Source of the DNA: Siphonodentalium dalli
Taxonomy: Eukaryota > Mollusca > Scaphopoda > Gadilida > Siphonodentaliidae
Direction: 5' to 3'
DNA: 64,000 bases
Assembly: GCA_032622095.1 (NCBI GenBank)
Contig: CP136061.1
Location: 21,516,991 to 21,580,990, forward strand
A model generated the notes under the pieces. That model saw only the letters and a list, made by a program, of their open reading frames with translations. It made no database searches and was not told where the DNA came from. The position numbers were made by a program, and so were the translations under genes. This document shows positions 47,401 through 59,400 of the stretch, in pieces. Each line of letters opens with the position of its first letter. Position 1 is the stretch's first letter.

Positions 47401-50400
47401 CACTGGTATTATTGCGCCTGAATGACCGGCTCCATATTTTCAGGCCTGATCATCTCAGTGTAATGCCATAAATAATCGACCCATAATTCTGCTGTGGTTA
47501 AGGAGTCGATTATTTAGGGCATTACTGTACACTGAGATGATCAGGCCTGAAAATATGGTGCCGGTCATTTGCAAAATCTATACTTTTTGAGTGTTTTAAA
47601 TATGGGACTATTTTTTTGGGCCACTCGTGGAAATTCAATGTTTTGTCATCACTCATGAAATATAACCCATATCCACTGAAAAAGTGTGGATATCCTCTAT
47701 CTCTTTTTCTTCTTCACTGGATAATATGATCATATGTGCAACGTAGCAGTTGGAGCAATCACATATGCTGTGATTTAATATCACAGTAATCACAGGATGA
47801 TAATTATCACAAATTAGGCTAAGCCCTGGGAATCAGTCCTCATATCAGTTTGATAGTTTTGAACTGTGACACAGAACGGATATCAGGGTTACCATTACAG
47901 TTATAGAGTCCAGGCACGTGCTCCTTGTGGTCAAGTTTAGGGATCCCGTCCTGGCTAGGGTTAGGGTTAGGATCCCATCCTTACTGGTCGCATTCCGATT
48001 TAATATTTGGTCAAAATTGGCCCACAAGCAAGAAAATGCAAATGAGTGCCACTTTTGTCGCCGCTGCACTGGCTAGAGGGGTGCAATTTTAGGCTTTTCT
48101 TGGATACATTGGAATGCCCACCACAGTTTGTTTGGTCGAAAATAGGCCCAAAAATGCCGAAACGCTAATGGATGCCAACTCCTGCTGCCACCTCATGGAT
48201 TTTTTAATTGCCTGTTATCCATCCTGATCAGATATCCCCATATCAGGCACGATGACGCATGTATGGCTGTTTTATCTCAAATGTTTGCTTTATATCTCAA
48301 TTTTTGACTTTTAACAAAAATCTAACTGGCATTCCCTTAACTACCAGTTACAGCAATTGACCCTCGTGCGTCCGTCCGTGCGTCCGTGCGTCCGTCCGTG
48401 CGTCCGAGATTGGGTACCTTCATGGTGTAATCAACTCCTCCTACAGTTTTAAACGTAGAGATTTGAAACTCTGGGATATTGTTCCTAACATGTTGGTGAT
48501 TTGCAACATCTATATAGCTAATCAAAAATATAATTTATTCCATATTTTTGGGGGGGTTTTCGACTTAGAAAATTTTGGAACATTTTTGCCTTTTGGATGA
48601 GATTGGGTACCTTCATGGTGTAATCAACTCCTCCTACAGTTTTAAATGTAGAGATTTGAAACTCTGGGATATTGTTCCTAACATGTTGGTGATTTGCAAC
48701 ATCTATATAGCTAATCAAAAATATAATTTTTTCCATATTTTTGGGGGGGTTTTCGACTTAGAAAATTTGGAACATTTTTGCCTTTTGGATGAGATTGGGT
48801 ACCTTCATGGTGTAATCAACTCCTCCTACAGTTTTAAATGTAGAGATTTGAAACTCTGGGATATTGTTCCTAACATGTTGGTGATTTGCAGCATCTATAT
48901 AGCTAATACAAAAATATCATTTTTGTCGCGTTTGCATGCATTTGTTCATCAGGTTGTTTTGTCCAAGAAATTTTGCAAAGAAATTTTGCGGTGGTTTGCA
49001 ACATCTATATACTGTATAACATTGTTGCAAATAGTATCCTTCTAACAAATCCAATCATGAAGTTTACCACTCGAGTCGGGGGACATGTGGTCTGCGACCT
49101 TTTATTATTGTAATTACAAGTTTAATAATTTAGTGCTCACAAGTTCACAACCATGGCATTATGACCAATTCACACAAGGTGATGATATTTAGTGTACAAC
49201 TACAACATGTATAACTGTAATATTCAGTAATTCTTTTTTCCAGGTCACTCCATCAGATATTTCATGTTTTACTGATTTTCCGTTATCAAGCTCGACTCAA
49301 CAAGGTAATTCCTTTAATATCTACCCAGCAGGCATTTCAAATTCTCATTGGAAATAAATTGTTGCTGGAAATATTTTCTTAATACCTAATTGAGAAATTT
49401 CTTTAGCACGCGTTCATATTAACTAAATTATTATACACTTGATCAAATACAAGTAACATCATTTTGACTTGTATGATACTGCCTTTTGTCTTCTCATCAC
49501 ATTAACTTTTGAATGGAAGTTTTATTCTTTATTAATCTGTAATTATCGGCCACAAGCATAGATTTTGAGTGGGATATTCAAATGGGTTCTGTCTGTCTGT
49601 AAATCCGTCCGAACTTTGGAGCTCTATTTCTTCAACCCCCTACACATTTTAGCACAGGAAGCCTGCATGAGATAATTGAGATATTCCTGTCTCACACCAC
49701 ACGTTACTGTGGTCTTACTCCACCCACGTGGCTGATTTACATACTTAATTAAGAGCCCACACTATATTAATGAGCCATCAGCATATCTTGTGTAAACTAA
49801 TACAATGGTGAGCAACAGTAACACTTCAAGTTTCAAGTCAATTAAAATAGACAAATTTTGGATGTTAATAAAAATGGTCATATGCACCCAACAGGTTAAC
49901 CACAGAGAACCTTCAAAATAAGTCCACGTGCATACTCAGAGTTACAAAAATGTGCTATAAACAAATATAGGCATGAACACATTCGATCAAATGCAGGGCC
50001 AATTCTCCAAAGCGAAACAGGCAGTACTTGTACATTTCGTAAACATAATATACAAAATAGTTCCACATTCAACACATTCATAACTTCTTTTATGGACATT
50101 CTGATCACCTTTAAAATTAGTTGATAATTTTTCATGTGGATTTTTATATTTGGTGATTTCTTTCTGTATTCTGTATTCTGCATTTATCTACATATTCACA
50201 CTAGTTTTTGCACTTATTATCTGAACATTTCCCACCAATGAATTTGAATTCTTCTTCACTTGTATTATTGTTTTGTTTAGCTGATGTCTGCTCCTATATT
50301 CTTTAACATCCCTCCAGATGAATTTTTTCGTTTAGCTGACGTCTGGTCATATATTCTATAACATCCCTCCAGATGAATAATAGACCGTTCCAATATATAC

Positions 50401-53400
50401 TTTCAGTCCTCGAAATTGGCCACGACAATAAGCAATGCCATGAGAAATGCCTTGGCAACGTGTGGAATTTATAATGCCACATCATTAAAATTGCCATGGG
50501 ACATTTTTCCTAATTTCGAGGAGTGTACTATAATATACTGAATGGGAGATTCCATTTAGTACAGAAAGGGTTAATATTGTAGGTTTGAAGAAGTTTGATT
50601 ATGTCAAGCCTACAGAGATACAGCGAGAATCAATCGGTCTTGCTCTGAGAGGTCATGATGTGTTAGGAGCTGCGAAGACAGGATCTGGTAAAACTCTAGC
50701 ATTCTTGATTCCTGTGAGTATGACGCCATGGTCCAATAATTAGTATGTTGTAGTTGGTGACTATGCAACCACTTTGATACAACATAATAAAGACGTCACT
50801 CAATCACTGTTCATGTTGTAAGACATGGAGGCACTCAAATGCCAATCTAACTCTGTGACAATTCGCGGCAAACATCTCGCTGTGTTAAGTTAATTGTCAA
50901 AGGAAACCACGAATGTGTAGAGTTTAAAAGTGTCTGCTCACGACAGTTGGGGTGTGGGGGATATCACAAGTGCATAAATATAGAATTTTCACCATTTGAT
51001 TTCCATGCAACGAAACTTGCCAAATGGCACACAGTCCATGCCATGCCTACCAGTCTCAAAGCACTAACTGGAGTTATATATAGTACTGCAGAATGCAGAT
51101 ATATATTGGGCCTGCTGCTTAATGATCTTGTAGTACTTTCCTCTCTCTATCTCGAGGTTATGATTCCTTACCCTTACAGACATATTATGACTTGTTCGGG
51201 TAGGTGAAACTGATAAGTTAGTACTCATGTGCGCTATGCCAACTGTGGGAATGTAACATTATACTAACATCGCCGAAAATCTCAAAGAAATTGACCATAC
51301 CACTCCATAGATATCACCGTCTGAACTACGCTTAATTCAAAATATTTACATCTCGATTTGGGATGCAACAATGGGCAATAAACTAACACAAATGATTTCG
51401 CCATCGAGAGTCATTGCATTGAATTAATATATAAGAATGACATTCTGTGTGCTGTAAATTTGGATTAATATTCGTCAAAATAACTATTTTGAGCAAGATT
51501 ATACTATATTTATATTTGATAACCCAACCGGATTGTTTCACCTCACTTTAATCGAGTGAAACTCAACATGCAACTATTCTAGATTGTGCTTAGCTTTTCA
51601 TTTAATACATTTACACATATTTCTACGCAGATATTGGAAGCCTTGTACAGATTGAAGTGGTCCAAATACGATGGTTTAGGAGCACTGATCATTTCTCCCA
51701 CAAGGGAGTTAGCATACCAGACATTTGAAGTACTGAGGAAAATTGGTCGATTCCACGATTTTTCTGCTGGTCTGGTTATTGGTGGGAAGGTAGGCTACTC
51801 ATACAAATTTTAAGAAATTCAACAAAACTAACCCTTTCATCACTGAATGTATTCTTCCAGTTAGTTATAATGTGTACATTGGAATTGTCTATTATTCATT
51901 TAGAGGTGCATTGATAATATAACTACAGAAAACAGGATTCTCATTATTTATTTTGTAGGGATGTTTAGATATTAAGTTGAACAAACGTTCTGTGTGTTGA
52001 CTTATTATCTTAACATTGCCATTTGAACTACACATCCACAAATGTCCAGTCATAAAAGGTTTAATCGAGGGTTTCCGCTATGGGTTGTGGGAATGGTATC
52101 CCGATAGGAATGCCAGCTGATACGGACCCTGGCTCTTACGGACCCTGGCTGATACGGACCCTGGCTTATACGGACCGCGGCTTTTACGGACCCTGGCTTT
52201 TACGGACATCCGGACCTCAATTAAAATTAAATTAAAGTTTTTAAATTAGGTATATTTTGCTTTATTTAAATAAATTAAAATAAAATAAATTAAAATTAAT
52301 GACAAAATGCATATCTTCTGGGTCCGCTTGTAAACAAAGCATATAGACGTCACTGGATACTAGCTTTCTGTCGCCTTTCTTAAAACCATTGTCGATCTTT
52401 AAAATCTTAAGAAATCTATATACCATCTTTGTTTTTACAAACCTGTTTTCACAACAAATCGATATCAGAGGATTCATGCTGATCATCAATCACTGACCAC
52501 TCATCATAGCGTGTCTGTTTATACAGCGGCAAAAGTATCACACGCACGTGTTTATACAAAAGTAAAGGGATTATAGGGGTACGTAATACCAAATCCGGCC
52601 ATTTATGGGACCATCTCATTTTGTCAAAATTCATATGTTCTTCACATCGTTCTATAAAGCAGAGCACATGAGTGTATTTTGCACTCATCCATGGCTCATA
52701 TTTATTCATTTGTTGCATACATTCTGTTTGGTATAATATGAGATGGTCCCATAAATGGCAAAATTAGTGTTCAGTATCACTTGGGGTGACAGGAATGACT
52801 ATGTCACCAATGACAATATACATATATATTTAGTCTACTATACCTATTTGTATTTGTAATTTTTCAAGTGTGTATTGTGAATGACATTATCCTATCCTAT
52901 CCTATCATTTTAATGTTCAGGTATGAACATCATTCAATAAATGTGTACAAGCCAGAACACAACGGAAATAAGTCAGTTATACCTCGTGTTCTCTTACAAC
53001 AAGTGAGTAACAAACATAAATATTATTTAAAGTTAAAAGGAAATAATCCGAAAGTAAAAAAAAGTGAAAGAAAACAAATTTAAAAGATATACAAAATTTA
53101 GAAGATATATAAAAAATTAAATAAAAATATAAATAAAATAAATTTTAATTTAATTTGAATGAGGTCCGTATGAGCTGGAGCTCCGTAAAAGCCAGGGTCC
53201 GTAACAGCCGGGGTCTATATAAGCCAAGGTCCGTAAAAGCCAGGGTCCGTAAGAGCCAGGGTCCGTAAGAGCCAGGGTCCGTATCAGCCGCATACCCCCT
53301 ATAGTGGCTAGGAGAAATCTCAGAAAAAACTGCAAATATCTAATAGTATTTAGAAAATATGTCGATAATTTAAGCAAAGTTCTGAATGTTTATGGTAATT

Positions 53401-56400
53401 TTAAATATACATGTAATTAGGAATCGTGAATGTGTTTTATCTTCAACAATTTGAAGGGTTAAGTAATGTAAGGTTCTTGTCATTGGGCACTGCATATAAA
53501 CATTAATATATATTTTATAAACGTGACAAAACATCTAGTTAAATTCGTGGGTTTTTTGACACTTTTTCATACCGCCGCCAATAACAGTAGAGGAAAATCA
53601 TCTGACTTTATTATATTCATGGCAACATGTTAGATCATGAAATATTCCTGATCATACTTCATGGGCTAACATCTGGACTGGAGCTACATAATCATAAATC
53701 AGAACCAGTCAGAACGGGGTAAACTGGCATATGAATCAACCACGTGGACTGAGATGTCACCAATACTCTATTATGTTATTATTATGTGACAATTTAAAAT
53801 TTATTATTCTCATGTTCTGTTAAATATATTTTAGTTCTTGAAAGAAGAAGCAATACGCATTAATACAACAAATGTTGTGATATGTACCCCGGGAAGGCTT
53901 CTGCAACACATGGACGAGACCATCAATTTCACAGCCGACAGTCTACAGATTCTAGGTTGGTAATCAGAAAGATAAAAATTCAGATTATATCATTTAAATA
54001 CATCCAATTTCTTGCATTCTGTGTGCGAAACTTAGCTCAAACTTGATATTGGGAACCTGTGCACAGATTTGCTAAATGCTGATTTAGGTCGGGGAAGATT
54101 CGGCCCAGGGCAGATTCGACATGGATAATTCAGCAGGGACGATTCGGCCCATGGTTTGGACCGAATCTTCTCACCTAAAAATGTTTTTATCAGTAGGATA
54201 TTTGGATGTTTATATATATTTATCCCCTGCCAAATTTAAAATTTGCGGGGGATATAGTAATGGGTTCCATCCGTCTGTCTGTCCGTCGAGCCATCCATCC
54301 GTCCGTCCCGAATTTGTAAGAGTCATAACTTGAACAAATGTGAACGGATTTCAATGATTTGTGGTATATGAGTTCACCTGACCATTACCTAGAACGAGTT
54401 CGCAAGCCATGTCTGGCCAGATATTTTAACCGGAGTTATTGGACTGTTTATTATTTTTGTCGAATTTACCAAATAGCAAATAGACGACGTCACAGGGCTC
54501 ATTTCCACAAATCTCAACGGATTTCAAAGATTTTTGTTACATGAGTTCACATGACCAGTATCTAGAACGAATTCGCAAACCAGGTCCGGCCGATATTTTC
54601 AGCAGAGTTATTGGACTTTGTTTATTATTTTTGGAGCAAATGGACGTCACAGGGCTAATTTCCACAAATGTCAACGGATTTCAAAGAATTTTTGGTATAT
54701 GAGTTCACATGACCAGTACCTAAAACGAGTTCGCAAACCACATCCGGTCGGATATTTTCACCGGAGTTATTGGACATTGTTTATTTTTGTGTGTGCAAAT
54801 GGACAACGTCACAGGGGTCATTTCCACAAATGTCAACTGATTTCAAAGATTTTTGGTATATTAGTTCACATGACCAGTATCTAGAACGAGTTCGCAAACC
54901 AGGTACGGCCGGATATTTTCAGCAGAGTTATTGGACTTTGTTTATTATTTTTGGTGCAAATGGATGACGTCACAGGATTAATTTCCACAAATGTCAACGG
55001 ATTAAAAAGATTTTTGGTATATTCGTTCCCATGACCAGTACCTAAAATGAGTTCGCAAGCCAGGCTTTTTGTCAAAATCCCACCTCTTGTTTAGCACATA
55101 CTGAGAACGCAAACATTATTGAGAATGCACTTCCCCAACTGCGCAATTCGGCGGGGGATATCGCCGTCTGCGACTGCTTGTTTTCTGTTGTATGTTATTT
55201 TATTATTATAATAAAACATTTTAAATTTTAATTAAAGTGTATAAAAGGGTATAATTGCTTTAGTTTATATTACATATTTGATCTTATGATTTGGTTGATA
55301 TGATTTTAACGTTTTGTTATACTATATAATATTCTTACCTGTGATTTGTCTGTGAGAAAGTTGATAATAAAGTTGTACATATGTTTCTATATAGATAGGT
55401 GCATGTATCTACATTGGATAGTTTAGCGCTTTTTACACTCACAATGGTTTCTGACAGGTTTGCCTTTCCTGCCAGCAAGCCACATTTTGCCGACATATAA
55501 CAGCTTAGCCGCCAGAACCGAAAAACTTAGAGAGTTCGTCGAGTACATCGGGAACCAGTGGATGAGAAACACAAATATAATCTCCATTGTCACCAAAAGA
55601 CCGTTCCCAAATCAAAGGCAATCAAGATTCAAAACCCCCACTATTAATCAACATAAAAGGCCATCCAATTAACACCCACGTGACCACGTCGCCTAATTAC
55701 CTGAATTGAATAGGGGCCGAATCAACCCCGGACCAAAAAGACCAAGCCCGAATCTGCCCTGGGCTGAATCGTCTCGCTCCAGATACCTGACCAGTAAATA
55801 TATCAACATTCGGTCATTCTATTTTTTTGTTGACAACTTACAAATGTCTGCTGATGAGATGATATTAACCAATGCGATGATCATGATCGGCTATTCACTA
55901 ATAGTGAGAACAATCATACTCTTGTCTTATCGTGCCTTTTCAATCGCCAGTGTGTGGTTGCTAATCCTCAATCTGGTTATTGGTTCACTTTCACGCACTG
56001 ACTCTATGTTTGTAAGATATTGTTCTATAGTATATGATTTTTTAAAGGTTCTGTATGTACGGAGTTTTTTGCCATGAATATTTGATGAGTCGTCAAACAG
56101 ATCTTTAAATATAATTATTCAAATTATTCAAATTTTTTGGATAACCGCAACAGAGATAAATTCCGGAAAATTTGTTAGATTAATCACAAAGTGATGAGGT
56201 GACTTTGTAGACTGTGATGGTGTGAGAATTCTTATTTACTGGAACGACTCAGTATGAACATGAGATTCCATATAGATAGACCAGATTAACAAATCTGTAT
56301 GTTATATCATGATATCTTTTAATTTGTACCTGCAGTTCTTGATGAAGCTGACCGAATATTAGACTTAGGGTTTGCAGCCACGATGAATGCCATCATAGAA

Positions 56401-59400
56401 AATTTACCAGCAACTCGTCAAACACTCCTATTCTCAGCAACCCAGACCAAGTAAGAATTCGTATCTTAACCCTTTCTATACTAAATGGAATCTCCCAGTC
56501 AGTTCAAAAGTGTACATCTGAATGCTCTGAATGGCCTTCGTTGGAGGTTATAATTTAGAAATAGCATTTATCGAATTATGATAAATTCCTCAAGAATATA
56601 CTAATAGTATAGCATAATGATGATATGAATGCATTATTCACAAAACACGCTTTGTGTCAGAGAAAATGCAGGTCGAGTGTTGTTAATATCTCGCAAAAAG
56701 TGCAGTGAATTGTTTGCAAGCAGTCACGTATTGCATCATTTCCGTATTTAGATTTGCACGCATTATACGTTGGTTGTAAAACACCTAATTTTGTGTGTCT
56801 ATAACTTACAACTCACAATAGTATCATAGTAAATTGCTTATTTGGTATGTATTACCATATATAGGTTTAGGAGAAAATGCTAACTGGATTGAAAAATATT
56901 CGTCTCTTGCAAGAACAATTATATTATGTACACACTTTCTGTCTGATCATTTCCCTCTCATGAAGTAACATGAATTAACTGGATTTTGAACTGACAGCGG
57001 CTAGAATGGATCTATTAAAATCAAATTTTGTGTGTTTTGAATGCGATTTTTTTATGTCAACAATAATTTGATCTCCACCTTCCACAGAGCAAGGGAACAT
57101 TTTCATGGGACGATCCGGTAGTTCCCAGTGTTTGTCTATAAACATATTTTTCTGTAACATTTTTTATGTTTGTTTACATAACAAAGCGTTCAAAGGTGAC
57201 AATAACATGCAATGTACGTGATATTTATGATTAGTATAAGAACAACATCTGCCTATTATATAATATTATTTCTGTTTACTGCAGTTTTAGCAGATGTGAC
57301 TATTTTAACAGATATACCCACAGCGAAGGCCGCCCGTATCTTTAAGTCTGATATTCATGTTTTCACACTCAAATTTTAATTTGATCTATATTGTATCTAT
57401 ATTTTATGGATTTTTTTTCTTTCCAATAGAAAACACTAGAGAATAAATATATAATATATTTGTAATAAATAATGTAAATAGGCACTCAAACACAATATGT
57501 GGTTTTAATTTGACCTATTTTATATTCCTCATCAGGGATTTTCTTTATCTCATGATGATCCCGTCGCAGTTTTTAACAATAAAAAGCAAATGGTTTCCAT
57601 TGGAAAAATACACTTGAGCAGTCGGTTGGAAATACATGTGCTAGCTCCTTTGATTGTGATACCTATATTATGCCTAATATTTTATTTTTTCTTCCCTACT
57701 CATAACACATAAACTCCATTGATATTTTTAGGTCAGTGAAGGATCTAGCCAGATTGAGTTTAAAAGATCCAATGTATGTTTCTGTTCATGAGAAAGCACA
57801 GCACAGTACTCCTGCTAAATTAGAACAGGTAACTAAATGTCATAGTTGAAGGCCCATGACAGGTGGGGGCCTCAAATATTTAATACCTGGTCGCTTTTGC
57901 CAGATTCTGAATATGTAAATAGGTTGAAATATGTGTTTGTGTAATACTTTTATTCAGATTTTTATATGCCTTGCAAAGTCATAGAAATTACTGCTTTGAA
58001 GACATAAAAGGGACTATTTCTCTCAGCATTCTTGCTTGAAGATCAAACTGCAAATTATAAGAGAGAAAGAAAGCACAAATATTTTCCTACCAGTACTATA
58101 TCGACAAGTTCGATAAGAAATATTCCATGTAGCTATGTTTCAATAACCCTTTTCCAAAATTACATTGATCGGTTCAAACAAGCCGCGTCCATTTAACCCT
58201 TTACCCAACAAACCGGCCAAAACCGGCCAAATAAAGCTTCAACAGCCTAAAATATATTCGGTCTGTCTCAATAGAACCATACAAATATGGATATCATTGG
58301 AATCGGCTCCTTGACCACATTGTGATAGTTACAGTTAGCCCTGTGCCAATGCATTCTCTTATATATGCGAGTCGACCATAGGTCGCCTCGCATATATAAG
58401 AGAATGCATTGGCCTAAAAAAAAATCTTTTTTTAACACTTTTTACCATTTTTTCTTACATTCTTTAACAATTTTATAATTTTTAATGTGTTAAGCCAATG
58501 CATTCTCTTATATATGCGAGGCGACCTATGGTCGACTCGCATATATAAGAGAATGCATTGGCACAGGGCCCTTCTGTTGGGTAAAGGGTTAAAGCCACAT
58601 GGCAGTTTGCGTTCCAAAATATACTCAATAATATTTGCTTTTGAATTTTGCCCGGTATCGAAATAGGTGAATAAATAACTGAGCGACCTTTCTACAGGTA
58701 ATAAATACCTGAGCGACCTTTCTACAGGTATTGTGATACCTGAGCGACCTTTCTACAGGTATTGTGACCCAGAAAGACCTATTGAAAATCTTATTTTCAG
58801 TGTTATATCGATGAATTTTTTTGGAAATCTTGTGGGGTGCGGGGAATGATAGCCTCATGGAATGGGTTTCGTCAAGTCAAGTCAATTCATTTCTTGCAGA
58901 GTTTTGGCCCTTACATTGAAACATAGATTTTGAATTTCTGTTTCTCAGTCATCATTGAATGATCTTTAGTAAGAGAATGCACTGGCTTACAAGGTCATGG
59001 TAAATATTGTTAGGCCAATATATTCTCTTATATATTCGAGGCTTCCAGTGGGAGACTCACATCTGTAAGAGAATGCGATGGCATTGGCTTTTCACAAAAT
59101 TTCAGGAAGCTCCAGTCATGGAAGGGTTAAGGCCTGACTATACTCACGAGGCAGCATTGGAGAACAATATAGCATACAGCAGACTTTGTCCATTCATTTC
59201 TTTTCTTTTCAAGTTTTTGCCCTTAGAAAATTAATAAACCTCAATAAAAAGCCACCTTTTTTCTGGATACACAGTTGGTACACTTATTCTCTTCATTATA
59301 AAACTATTACTTTATACATGTTTCCGCATTTGTTTATTTCAGAACTACATGGTGTGTGATCTGCATGATAAGATAAATCTTCTTTGGTCCTTCTTAAAGA

